Positions 48,991 to 60,930 are shown, counted from the stretch's first letter. The stretch: 64,000 nucleotides of DNA from Sorex araneus (GCF_027595985.1 NC_073311.1:51933292-51997291), one strand, 5' to 3'. Notes: generated by a model from the sequence alone, not told the origin. Numbers and translations are program-made.

Positions 48991-49900
48991 ATTGATTCAA
49001 TTAATTCATTTTTAAATATATTCTTTCATGTTTTAAACTTTATCACTCTATATATTATTATATATGTCTCTGTAATAAAAATTCATTTATATAAATATTT
49101 TCATTGAATGTAAATTACTTTCCAATTATATTTATTTTGCAAATAAATATTTTATGTCATAAGAACTATGTATTTTTATTTAGGTTTGAAAAATGTTGAT
49201 AGATTAATTTTTCATATGTTACTTTTTTATATTGAATGCTACTACTTCTTTAACTTAGTTTTAGTTTCTCCACAACATCTATTTTTAGTGCCACAGGCAT
49301 TATGTGCTAATTTAATGTTAGATTTCCAAAATATTCATTTTTCTGGTCACTAGGTATTGCCATCATCATAAAAAAGTAATATGTGTATTTACTGATATCA
49401 TAATAAGTAATCATTAATTATTTGTTCCTTTTTTATTTCCAAATCTGACTCAATTGATTTCTTTTTTAACATATTCTTTTATGTTTTAAACTTTATTATT
49501 CTAAATGTTTATTAAATCTATTTCTGAAATAAAAATATTTTTGTATAAACATTTTCATTGAATGTAAATAATATTCCAATTATACTTATTGTGCAAATAA
49601 ATATTTTTATGTTGTAAGAACTATGCATACTTTTAGATTTCAAAAATATTGATAGAATTAATTTTGAATATAAATTAGTTACTCTTTTATACTGAACACT
49701 ACTATTTCTTTGAACTTGTTTTAGTTTCTCCACAGTGTATATTTTAGTGCCACATATGTTATATGCTAATTTAATGTTTGATTTCCAATAGTCATTTTTC
49801 AGATCACTAAGTATTGCCATCATCCTAAATAGTAATATGTGTATTTATTCATATCATCATAAGTGAGTAATCATCAATTATTTTTGAATAGTTATTATTT
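48991..49900 (+). repeat. Two diverged tandem units of ~450 bp at the end of block 1
   Basis: ATTGATTCAATTAATTC at 48991 and ATCTGACTCAATTGATTTC at 49443 begin units that stay alignable throughout. Block 2 shows only one unit (63490-63940). Confidence 0.8.
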
Positions 49901-49904
49901 TATT

Positions 49905-50290
49905 TTATTTTGTAAATAACTCCAGAATCAACTATGTATTCTCATGTACCAAATTGTATTATTTTGTATTATTTAAAAATTTTTTTTTCCCACCAGGACT
50001 CCCAAATTATATTATTTTTTATGTGATATTATTTAATTTAAAAAGAAAACAAAGTGATAAAATGGGTATAAAACTTCAAATACTTCAAATTAAGAAGGGC
50101 AGAATTAGTGAGCATGGCCCTATCTGGTGAATTAATGAATGATTTTAGTCTTACAATTTCATAATATGATTAATTGAAAGTGAAAGAAAACATTTAACTT
50201 TTTAATGCTGCAACATTTGTCACTTTACCCAGTGTACATTTCCCACCACGAATGTCCCCAGTTTCCCTTCTACCACGACACGCCCAGTTT
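49905..50290. other. AT-rich spacer without recognised feature
   Basis: Start of the 3.7-kb spacer between the duplicated blocks. Part of 50220-50280 resembles an L1 3' UTR (CCAGTGTACATTTCCCACCA). Confidence 0.35.
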
Positions 50291-50313
50291 ATTTTGATGG
50301 CAGGAGCTTTTTT

Positions 50314-50574
50314 TTTTTTAATAATTTATTTATTTTTAATTAGAGAATCACCGTGAGGGTACAGTTACAGATTTATACACTTTTGTGCTTATACTTCCCT
50401 CATACAAAGTTCGGGAACCCATTCCTTCACAGTGCCCATTCTCCACCACCCGTAAACCCAGCGTCCCTCCCACCCTCCCCAATCCCATCTCCCCCCCAAC
50501 CCACCCTGCCACTGTGGCAGGGCATTCCCTTCTGTTCTCTCTCTCTAATTAGCTGTTGTGGTTTGCAATAAAGG
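50314..50574 (-). mobile_element. LINE-1 3' UTR, 5'-truncated insertion, antisense
   Basis: GAGAATCACCGTGAGGGTAC to TGTGGCAGGGCATTCCC. Flanked by TGATGGCAGGAGCTTTTTT on both sides (from 50295 and from 50575), a clean target duplication. Confidence 0.88.
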
Positions 50575-50770
50575 TGATGGCAGGAGCTTTTTTTATTTCT
50601 CTCCTTTTCACTTAATAAAAATGGAATCATTAAAAAAATGCATATATTTAGCCATTTTCCATTTATAGAATCTTTAAATTAATACAGATTATTAAAATAC
50701 AACAATGAATTTTGTGAAATTTTCCTAGATTTCATAAAAATAAAGCTAGATTTTTTCTAAATTCATTCTC

Positions 50771-51013
50771 CACTGAGCAGTAGCACAGCAGATAGGGCAT
50801 TTGCCTTATGCACAGCTGACCAGGGTTCAATTCCTCTGCCCCTCTCGGAGAGCCTGACAAGCTACCGAGAGTATCCCGCCCATAAGGCAGAGCCTGGTGA
50901 GCTAATCGTAGCGTCTTCAATATGCCAAAAACAGTAACAAGTCTCACAATGGAGACGTTACTGATGCCCGCTCAAGCAAATAGATGAACAATGGGGATGA
51001 CAGTGACAGTGAG
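50771..51013 (+). mobile_element. SINE, long-tail form
   Basis: CTGAGCAGTAGCACAGCAGA to GGGGATGACAGTGACAGTG. Confidence 0.85.
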
Positions 51014-51182
51014 CAGTTTAGAAGTGAACTTCCATAGTAATGATAGATTTCTCCTTTGTGGATACAAAAATGGGAAATCATTAAAAGAATTCCTTTAGGT
51101 ATAAACTAGACCCCAGGATTTAATGATGCACTTCTTTTGATGTCATTGTGTCTTTTGACTTGTGATTTAGAAGTCTACTTTT

Positions 51183-51935
51183 GGGGGCCAAGTGATAATT
51201 AAGTGGGTCGGGCCCTTGCACATGGCTGAATCAGATTCAGTCTCTGTCACTACTTGTCGGGCCCCAATCCCAGCCAGGAGTGACCATGAGCATAGAGCCT
51301 GGAGTAAGCCGTAAGCATAGCCAGGGGTCACCACAAAACAAGCTCTCCCCCGCTGCCCCACTCCCAATCTGCTTTTGCCATAGAGCTGAGAGATAGGACA
51401 GCAGTAGTCAGGGCACTGGCCATGTGCCTGGCCCCTCCAACTTCCCTCCCTGGCATCTCAGATAGTCCCCTGAGCAACTGCAGAAAAATGATCCCGAAGC
51501 ATGAGAATAAGTACTGAGCATTGCAGTGTGGCCCTAAACACTAACAAACACAATTAAAACTACTTTTCTGTTTGTCCCCTTTTTTATTAAGTGGTAGTTT
51601 AAAAATAGTGTCTTGAATGAGCTCAAATAATAGTAAGGTGGGTAGGGAGGTTGCCCTGCACTGTTGACCCTGGTTTGATCTCTTGGCACCACATATGGCC
51701 ACTTGAGCACTGCAAATAGTCATCAATGAGCGCTGACTCAGAAATGAACCTGAGTACTGCCAAGTGTGCCCTCCCTGCTTTAAAAAAAAATGATCTTGGA
51801 GCCAAACTGCCTTGTATGAGTCAGGCCCAGATTTGATCGCCTGTACCTCATTTGGTCCATGTGCCAACCAGTAACGATCCCGGAGCACAGAACCAGAGTA
51901 CTGCTGGGTGAGACCCTAAATCCAAACAAACAAGT
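51183..51935 (+). mobile_element. Cluster of four old SINE copies in sense orientation
   Basis: Diverged short-tail copies start near 51183, 51378, 51620 and 51795. Each has a degenerate head, a CAGATTCAGTC- or GTTTGATCTC-like B-box remnant, and a GAGCA...GCTGGG-like tail. Confidence 0.55.
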
Positions 51936-51997
51936 AGATAGATAACAGCGTCTATATTTCTGCCTAAACAAGTTAGATCTTGACTTGTAACATTTTT

Positions 51998-53302
51998 TAA
52001 AAAATTTTATTGAATCACCATGTGGAGGGTTACATAGTTCTCAGGATTATGTCAATTGTACAATACTCAAACACCCTTCCCTTCACCAGTGTCCCTATTC
52101 CATCACCAACCACCCCAGTATACCTCCCGCCCCCTCCCTTGTAATTGATAAGTTTCATTTTGTTTACACTTTATCTTGGTTACATTCTATGTTTCAACAC
52201 ATAACTCGCTATTGTTGCTGGGGTTTCCCGCCAATAGGAAAAAGACAGTCCTATTGTCAAGGAATCATTTGATAGTTCTCCATTGCTGAGAATGTAAAGA
52301 TATTAAGTCCCGTTGTTTGTTACATAACTTTTCTATTTTTTCCCCCCTCGTCCCGCGCCACTGATTTCACGCCTGTTTAGTATTCACCACGGAGCCTGAC
52401 AAAGGAAAAAAAACCGGAAAAGATGGTTATATCCTGTCATCAGCAGGCGTGGGGCTCTGGCTTAGTTGATAGTCTGGTAGAAAGTCTGCAGTTTCTGGAA
52501 CCAAAAGTAGTGCGCTGGTATCGGCCCCGACTCGATATTCCACCAGCGTCCCGCTGTTCCATGTACATAATACTTTATTCCCTTGTATCCCATTCCCATG
52601 CCACCAGGTCCGTGTCAACTTAATGGACATCATACTATGGTTAACGCCACGCCGCGTTTCTTCCCGAGAAAGAAGGATATTTCTTCTCAGCTGGCGTGGG
52701 GATATGGCTTAGTTCAATCTAGAGAGATGGCTACCATTTTGGTTGCCTTCAATATTTCAACAAAAAACTTACTATTCTTGTTAGGGTTTCCCACCAAAGT
52801 CCGACCCGTTAAAAAGGAACCATTTCATATTGCTGATGATTAGATGACATTAGGTCGCGCGGTTTTGGGTTTCTGTATAAAGTCCAGGGAAAATTCTGCC
52901 TGAAATTCTATCGCTACAATCTTTTATCCTTTTATGGTGCTAATAAGATGAGAAAACCTAGAGAAATACCGGGCCCCCGCACGGGCGGAAGTGGGAAAGT
53001 GTCCGAGGTGGACGGAGACCGGTACTTCCCTGCCCTCGATCTCCCGCCAGCCACGCCGCGCAGTTGGGTGCGTGTCTCCATTTTGTGCTCAGAGAAGTGG
53101 GGTGGAAGCTGTGCTGTGCCCAGGAGAGGTTGGGAGAGAGGGAGAGAGATTAAAAAAAAGAGAAACGCCGGGCCCCCGTGCGGGTGGCTTGGCGGAAACG
53201 CTCAAATCACATACTGCAGGTTGTTCAGTGGACTGCTGGTGTCCAAAGCAGCTCTCTTGTCCTCCTCAGTCATACTGGAGCGGCGGGCGCAGCAAAGTGG
53301 GA
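51998..53302 (-). mobile_element. Composite ORF-less L1-like retroposon C
   Basis: Minus-strand relative of element B, delimited by the exact 19-bp duplication CTTGACTTGTAACATTTTT (51979-51997 and 53303-53321). On the minus strand the target reads TTA/AAAA, the usual L1 endonuclease site. The 3' module is the L1 3' UTR. The middle matches B (for example GAAAGAAGGATATTTCTTCT near 52670). The 5' ~360 bases are a further GC-rich part, with GAAA..CCGGGCCCCCG repeated near 52970 and 53165. No L1 ORFs. Confidence 0.87.
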
Positions 53303-53321
53303 CTTGACTTGTAACATTTTT

Positions 53322-53604
53322 AATAAACATTCATGTAAAGGGAGAAAGCTAGGTATAATTGGATAATAAGTCACTGAATATCACATTGAGTAATTATTTC
53401 ATATTTAACCAAATTTGTGGTGATTTAGTTGAGTATAGTTTAATGCTTTATATTTCCCACAAACATATTTTAATGTGAAATTTCAAGCTTTTATAAGAAT
53501 AAAATTTAATTTAGAAATTTCAAAAACTTGACAGTAGTTAGAACTGACAATTTTTTTTGTTGTCACAATAAATTTGAAAAGGTAATTAACAAAAGACTTA
53601 GAAA
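53322..53604. other. AT-rich spacer up to the edge of duplication block 2
   Basis: Nothing recognised. Similarity to block 1 begins at about 53605. Confidence 0.4.
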
Positions 53605-54534
53605 TTACCTTATGTGAATTATTTAAATCACTTAGACAGCTGAAGTGAACTTCACTGATCATAGGATATTTCTGGAAATTGGCACCCACATGTTTTTTTG
53701 TAAACCAACACATTCATTTGTTGAACTCATTTATCTAAAGTAAGTACATTTGTGATTTCTTTTATATTTTAGATTTCAGTTTTATATTTTGAATAAATTT
53801 ACTATGTTATGTAACATTTTACAACATGGTATTCTTTACATTTTTCCATAAAATCCTCAATATTATAAGTAAAAAGAGCACTTAGCAATCTCTTTTGTGT
53901 ATAGCTTATTTATTTTAAACAATTATTATTTGCTATAGTTGATAACCACCCATAAGATGAACAATGATAAATAATGATAAATAGCAACTTTAGATTTAGA
54001 ATTCTTGAGACATTATACCTGATGTTGTATATTTTGTGAACTTAAGATTTTTTTCCAGTTCTCTGTCCTCTCACATGCAGAAGTTGTTGCCTACTATTGT
54101 TACTAAATTGTTAATAAATTACTTTTATGATGCTAAATATGTAAATAATTACAATGTAATGTGCATAATGCAATAACTTGAAATGTATGCCATTTTCCTA
54201 TTTCAGCCTCAAGCTATTCAACAATTACTTTCCTATTAGAATTTGAAGATTATAAACTGTCTTTAGTGATTATTATATTTCAAAATACTGATAATCATCA
54301 GTGACTTTTTGATGACAGTTTTAATTTTAACACAGGTATTCATTTTCATGTTATTAAATCATTACAATCTGACTTTAAATAAATAGGCATATTACTGTCA
54401 GAATCTTGATTCCTCACAGATTTTCAATCTGTATCATTCCAGTAATAAAATATTGTCAATTATAGAATATTTTATAAATAAAGTTTTTCTTATTTTTTTT
54501 TGCCATGAGACCCTTATTTAAGGACCCAAGAATT

Positions 54535-54543
54535 TATATAATA
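54535..54543 (+). promoter_or_regulatory. TATA-like motif upstream of KLRC copy 2
   Basis: Same motif and spacing to the start codon as in copy 1. Same caveat: conservation here may only reflect the recent duplication. Confidence 0.25.
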
Positions 54544-54690
54544 GCTGTAGATTCTTCAACTGTGGAATGAACTCTAGTACACACCCTCCACCCCACCCAG
54601 TTCCTGTTCTACCACGTTGCTGTTATGTACTATTTTTCTCAAATCTACTTACCTTAGAGCGCAGTGCCTGGCATTAACTTAGCTGCAGAG

Positions 54691-57600
54691 ATGAGTAATG
54701 AAAAAACAACATATGCAGAGCTAAATTTGACTAAAACGTCAAAAAAACAACAAATAAAACCTAGAGGTGCTAAAGGCTTCACTTCAGGAACAGAACAAGA
54801 AATATACTATGCAGAATTAAATCTTCAAAATGCTACTCAGTCTCCTCAGGCAAATGACAAGAACTACCACTGCAAAGGTAAACTTTTATATACATGTAAG
54901 ATGTAACAGTTCGAGAACGGGCAGTTGGGTTGCAGAGTGTTGGGAGAGAGAAGAGAGGAAACTCAGTATTTTTCATTTTGGACAATCAGAGAGTTAATTT
55001 GAATATGATATTCTAATATGAATTCTGAAGACTAGTTTTGTTTAGGCATTGTTGAACAAATCATAGAGCTATGCACTTGCTAAAAATGCAATGCAGTGTT
55101 CTGGGAGAAAGATTGCAATGGACCTAGAGTCCAAAATGGTAACAGAATCGCACTCTAAATAGTTCTCTCCGTCTTTCCATTCTCAGTGTTTTCATTTCAA
55201 TCCCATAGGATTACTGTCACCTCCAGAGAAGCTCATTGCTGGGGTCCTGGGAATAATTTGCGTTGTCTTGGTGTGCATTATAATAATCACAGTGATTATT
55301 ACTCATTGTAAGTAAATTTTTTAAATTTTTTAAAAAAGGAAACTTTTACAGATGATCTCATCTCCACTAAAGATTTTATAATATTAAGGAACAGATCTCT
55401 CATTTTAATGCAAGTATATATAGACTAGTGTAGATTGATTATTTTGAATTTATAATAAAAACATAATTTAGAATACCAGAATACCTTATTGAGAAATGTA
55501 AATTGTTTTTAATTTGGTTAAACCAAATACAGAGGGAGATGTAACTTCATTTTTTAAACTTTTAAAATATTTTTCCACTCAAACTTAATTCTTATATTGT
55601 TATTTTTAGTGAAATTAATTTTCTTAGATGAATTCACCTGCGTAATTTCTCTTTGTCAAAGATTTTATAATATTAAGGAACAGATCTCTCATTAATGCAA
55701 GTATATATAGACTAGCGTGGATTGATTATTTTGAATTTGTAATAAAAACATATTTAGGATACTAAAATACCTTATTGGGAAATGTAAATTTTTTTAACTT
55801 TGTTAAACCAAATACAGAGGGAGATGTAACTTCATTTCTCTAAGCTTTTAAAATATTTTTCCACTCAAACTTATTCTTATATTGTTTTCCTTAGTAAAAT
55901 TAATTTTCTTAGATGGAGTCACCAGCGTAATTTCTCTTCCTCTTATTTAAAAGTATTCTGTTCTGGGATTGCTGAGAATGTGAAGTTCAGTCTGAATTGT
56001 CTTTATACGTTTTGGGTTTGCTTTATTTCTCTTCTCTCTACTTCTCTCTTTCCTTTTTTCTGCTATTGTCTCTCTGTCCATATTCTTCTTAGAATTAGTA
56101 CCCTCTCTCAATAATACTACTTTACTTTACACACAATTTTATTGAATATGATTCTAATCTTTAACAATGCAAAAATTGTCCACTAAGACACTAATGTTAT
56201 TGTGATATAGTTGAATCCATTTATATTTATAGGTTGTGCTTAATTTTCTTCTAGCTACTCAGACTCTAAGGCAGAATAATTCTTCCGCAATTAATACAAC
56301 GAGCACTCAGAAAGGTGAATACTGATTTTAAAAGTTTTTATAGTACATTTTAGAGTTTGTATATCTTGGACTAAGTAGAAATGCTAGCCAATTTAAGAGA
56401 AAACATAGTTAAAAAATAAGGAAATGAGAGTTCATAAAAAGTAATTGGTATGCAACAACATATAAAGAATAACTTACTTATTATAATTTTCTTTACAAAG
56501 TTTGGTTCAAATATCTTACAGCTAAAAATGAATAAGTTATTCAACGATAAAATTGTTTGTTTGTGGCTAATGTAGATATATAGAGTGGGAATTTTTAGTG
56601 TGGTATTTGTCTTATATCAACATTTAAATTAAGGGATGAGAACTGACCCTTACTGGGTGTGTTTGCATGAGACTTGTGCTGTGATGTACCACATCCTGAC
56701 AGTGCACAATATGCAATATACATGCATGTTTTTACCTATGCGCGTGTAGCAGTTCTATCTGATGTTTGTAATTAACTTTCCTATTAATAGCTGAAAATAA
56801 CTCTCTGGTGCCTCCTTGTGCTCACTGTCCTCCTGAGGGATTTACATATTTCAACAACTGCTACTATACAAATCATGGAAAAATGTCATGGAAGGAGAGT
56901 GTGATGACCTGTGCTTCTCGCCGGTCTAGCCTGCTTTATATAGAGAGTGAAGAAGAACTGGTAAGTGTTTAACGTGACAACCACATTACAAAAGACATTT
57001 CAGTTAATACTTTTTCACTTTCGCATATTTTTACTGTATATTTTGTACACTGTACATATTGACTTTTAATATTTCAGTCCTACAATTTTCTTTCATGTCA
57101 TAATGCACATTTGATTTATCATTCTTACTTTTTTCTAGAAAAACATGTTTTCACAACTGTTTTTAAATTTTTTCTTCCATTTAAGCTAATTAAAGATATA
57201 ATATTTGCTGATATTACACCTAGTGATAGCCATTTAAGTGGATTTAGTTAGCTTCAAGTGAATCAAGTGTTATTCTGTGCTCACAAATGCAATAAGAAAT
57301 TGGCACATTTTTCAGTCTGCCAGTGACATAAAAACACTCCATGCTTCAAAGGCCGTTCTGTCAGTCACTCTGTTATCATCAAAAAGTCAAATGAGAATCT
57401 TGGATAGTGAAAGCAAAGTATGAACAGTACATTCAAAATTATCAAACAATTTCTAAACATTCTAGCAAGATAAATTTAATAAAAGGAAAAGCACTGTAGC
57501 ACTGTCGTCCGATTGCTTGAAGTGGGCTTCAGTAACATCTCCATTGTGAGACTGGTTACTGTTTCTGGCATATTGAGTACGCCACAGGTAGCTTGCCAGG

Positions 57601-58381
57601 CTCTGCCATGCCAGTGGGATACTCTCGGTAGCTTGCTGGGCTCTCCAAGAGGGATGGAGGAATCAACCCGGGTCAGCCTTGTGCAAGGCAAACACCCTAC
57701 CCGCTGTGCTATGGCTCCAGTCTCATGAAATGAATAAAAATAAAAATAAAAAACCCACCAGGTCTGTAGGATGCAAATTTTTTTTTATATATGATTTATT
57801 ATAAATATATATAGATATGTTTTTTTTCACTTTTAGGAATGGTTGCTTCAGTGTTGGTATTTTCATTAAACTTACATATTGTATATACATTTGGAAAATT
57901 ATAATTTTCTTAAAAAATAAACATACAACCATATAAAATTCATTGTTACAACTCTAATATAGATTATTCAAAGTGTTTATAGGTATGCAAAGGTGCACAG
58001 GCTTATTCATTTAATCGTGTTAGTATTTAGTGTGTTTTTCCAGAAAAATCTCTTTACATTTAAACACTGTTGATGACATTAACTATGTATGTCTTTTGAT
58101 TACTTCTAGATATATCCCTTCTATCAATATTTTCTTTTGTTTTGTATATAAATATATATGTTTTACGTTGCTGGGGTTGAATCCACAACTTCATATTTAC
58201 AGAACATGAGGATCCTACCACTTGAACTATATTCCTGGATGTCACCATTTTCCAAAAATTAACAAAATGGTGATGATCTTTTCAAATGCCTTCACAACGT
58301 TATTGAGAGTAATTTATAACCTTTGTTTATTAGTCAGAGAGAGAGAGCCAGAAAGCCAGAGCCAGAGAGCCAGAGCCAGAG

Positions 58382-58416
<35 letters not shown>

Positions 58417-59937
58417 ATGGCTTCCCTGAGCCACCTCTTCTGTAGTTTGGTGTTGGGAAGCAGCAAGTCTAGCTCTTCTGTTGGGTCATCTATAGTAGTG
58501 TTTTCCATACCTGTTGTTTTATAACTCTGGAGAAAACTTTTTGTCTTTCAGAGTCCTTTAACTTTTACGTTAGAATTTTAGTAAAAAATGTTATTAGCAG
58601 GAACGAACTTAGAGAAATAAGTATGGCAGCTTGAACAGATTGCTGTTTCAGTGAAGAGGCATTGATCTTTGCTTATCTTGGCTTAGAGAGCAGTTGGCTT
58701 AGAGATAGTACAGGGGTAAGGTATGGCCTTATGACCTTGAGGAAACTAACCCTAGTTGACCATATATGTCCATATATGTACCATATATGTCCTCTGGTAC
58801 CTCCAGGAGTGATCCCTGAGCACAACTAGATGTAGCCCTGAATTAAATAATTTTAGATATCCAGTTATCATTTTCTGACTGCCAACTCGTTATGAAATCT
58901 TTTGTTAGTTTCCTTATAAAATCAAACTCAAAGTAAAAATGTAACGTAACAATTTACATTTACATCTCTTTCTCGGAGAGCCAGGCAGGCTACCGAAAGT
59001 ATCTTGCCCCCAAGGCAGAGCCTGGCAAGCTACCATGGCATATTTGATATGCCAAAAACAGTAACAACAAGTCTCATGATGGAGACATTTATGGTGCCCG
59101 CTTGAGCAAATGGATGAGCAACGAGATGACAGTGACAATTAATTGGTTTCAAGGTCTGTGGAAATGATCAACATAAATAAATTATGTGCACTTCATTTTC
59201 CTTGTTAAATAAGAAACAGACCCAAGCCACTAATTTTTTATATCCAGAAATTTAAATCAGAAGCAAAATTGTAACACAATTTTAGGCAATTTGAAAATCA
59301 TTAATCTCTATTTTAGTCAAATAGAAATTTAGCAGTGCCTTTCACTTTTAAATTAAGAATCTTTGAAAAAATAGCTACTTGCATCTTTTAAATAATAAAA
59401 TTCCTCGTAATGAACACTATATATTTTCAAATAGAAATTTCTGGTCTCCATATTACCTCCAAGTTGGGTTGGAATATTTCGTAACACCACACATCATCCA
59501 TGGATGTCAATAAATGGTTCAATTTCCAAACTAAAGTAAGTTTTTGTTTTCTTTAAATATTTGAAATGTATAGAGAAAATATAACATTTTATAATAATCT
59601 TAACTTGTTAAATTATAGCATGAAGAAATTACTGTTTGCTAGCATTTTTTCATATGAATATTAAAATATGGAGTGGTTAGATTTCGAATCCAAATTTTTT
59701 GGAAATTATCTTTTCTCCATTTTCAATACTTTAGTTACTTCCTTTACAAAAGAAATGTTATTGATTAGTGGGTTGCCTGCTAAAAAAGTGCTAACATATT
59801 TATGCATATTTTTCCATTATAGGATTAAAGAAAAATCAGCTGGAGAATCTAACTGTGTTATTGTCTCACCTAGCCTCAATGCAGACATTTGCACATATCC
59901 ACATTCTTATTATTGCAAGCATAAACTTCAGAATTAG
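54691..59937 (+). CDS. KLRC1: KLRC1 (NKG2A)-type inhibitory NK receptor, copy 2, intact
   Basis: Paralogue of the gene at 38238. Exons: 54691-54877, 55209-55307, 56255-56314, 56791-56960, 59435-59535, 59823-59937. They total 732 nt, 243 aa, all frames open and all junctions GT-AG. ITIM-like motifs are TTYAEL and IYYAEL. The membrane segment ([15 protein letters not shown] onward) has no basic residue, so this copy is also predicted inhibitory. The lectin domain has [20 protein letters not shown] and terminal YYCKHKLQN. By hand count it differs from copy 1 at 33 of 243 residues: 4 of 62 in exon 1, but 12 of 37 in exon 6. The WNES glycosylation site of copy 1 is WKES here, while ENNS gains a site in the stalk. 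Intron 4 is about 2.2 kb shorter than in copy 1. Nothing marks it as a pseudogene. Whether it deserves its own KLRC number cannot be decided from sequence alone. Confidence 0.94.
55369..55936 (+). repeat. Tandem ~289-bp duplication inside KLRC intron 2, copy 2
   Basis: Units start at 55369 and 55658, matching those at 38914 and 39194. Confidence 0.85.
57491..57722 (-). mobile_element. SINE, long-tail form, KLRC copy 2 intron 4
   Basis: Orthologous to the insertion at 41032. Confidence 0.88.
58336..58413 (+). repeat. (CCAGAG)n / (GA)n microsatellite, copy 2 intron 4
   Basis: Same position as the tract at 44083, different unit counts. Confidence 0.9.
58966..59141 (+). mobile_element. SINE, long-tail form, head truncated, copy 2
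   Basis: Counterpart of 44700. Confidence 0.8.
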
Positions 59938-60019
59938 TACAGCTACATATGAATTCTGTTGAATAAATTAATAATCTTAAAGATACTAGCTCATTTTGCA
60001 TGTAATAATGACCTTACCA

Positions 60020-60025
60020 AATAAA
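60020..60025 (+). other. AATAAA polyadenylation signal, KLRC copy 2
   Basis: AATAAA lies 83 bases past the stop codon, at the same place as in copy 1. Confidence 0.7.
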
Positions 60026-60375
60026 ATTGAAGTGTACAAAAGTAAAGTTTTAGTAATTAGTGTAAAGTTTCTATATGTACCTTTCCTATTTCAGGGAAAT
60101 TATTTCTATATTTTATCCCAAATATAAGGCTTATTGAATTTTTGTCATACTTAAAGAAATTTACATTTTTCTTCAATAGAAGAATATTCCCATTTTTCTA
60201 CTAGATGCTATAATTCTATCAGTGTGATAATTTTTATTGTTTTTGTTTAGATTGGAATAACAAATATTTTCCATTTTGTGTTTGTAAACTAATGGTAAAA
60301 TTAGTTTACCATTAATTCTAAAATAAACTGCAGTGAGTGGATGTACTATTTTTGTATTTAAAATCAGTGTGTCTC

Positions 60376-60562
60376 TGGGGACTGGAGCAATAGCACAGCG
60401 TTTGCCTTGCACACGACCGACCTGGGTTCTATTCCCAGCATCCCATAATCATATCTCCCTGAGCCCCCTGAGCACGGCCAGGAGTAAATGCTGAGTGCAT
60501 GAGCCCGGACAACCCCTGTGCATCGCCAGGTGTGACCCAAAGAGAAAACAAAAACAAAAAAA
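60376..60562 (+). mobile_element. Young SINE, short-tail form, present only in block 2
   Basis: GGGGACTGGAGCAATAGCAC to CGCCAGGTGTGACCC plus an A-rich tail. The flanks repeat AAAATC(A/T)GTGTGT. The matching site in block 1 near 46090 is empty. Confidence 0.9.
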
Positions 60563-60684
60563 CATAAAATCTGTGTGTATCTATATTTATTTGAGATTTT
60601 TTTAAGACAATATCACAGACTAGAGTAAGTTTTTATTTATAACTCTATACTTAGATTTTATCAAGGTGACATAAGGAAGCTACA

Positions 60685-60930
60685 TAAGGTAGAGCAATAG
60701 CACAGCAGGTAGAGGGTTTGCCATGCACGTGTCTGACCCAGGTTTGGTTCCTCCACCCCTCTCAGATAGCCCGGGAAGATACTGAGAGTATCCCACCCAC
60801 ACGGCAGAGCCCAGCAAGCTACAATTGGCGTATTCGATATGCCAAAAACAGTAACAACAAGTCTCACGATGGAGTCATTATGGTGCCCACTCAAGCAAAT
60901 TGATGAAAATGGGATGACAGTGCTGTACAG
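60685..60930 (+). mobile_element. SINE, long-tail form, 3' flank of copy 2
   Basis: Counterpart of 46206. Followed in both copies by a CTATACCTATA-type simple repeat. Confidence 0.85.

Larger units (their letters stand above)
37158..49905 (+). repeat. Segmental duplication block 1 (holds KLRC copy 1)
   Basis: From AAATTACCTTATGTG near 37158 onward this block is collinear with the one starting near 53605. It covers promoter, all exons and introns, 3' flank, SINEs, a microsatellite and composite element D. Introns look about 95% identical by eye. The offset is about 16.45 kb at the left edge. The right edge is uncertain because block 2 runs to the window end. Confidence 0.9.

Noticed and set aside
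52948-53307. Overlapping 119- and 107-codon open frames in a GC-rich segment
   Set aside because: They fall in the 5' part of composite C. High GC lowers stop frequency, and no protein family is recognisable.
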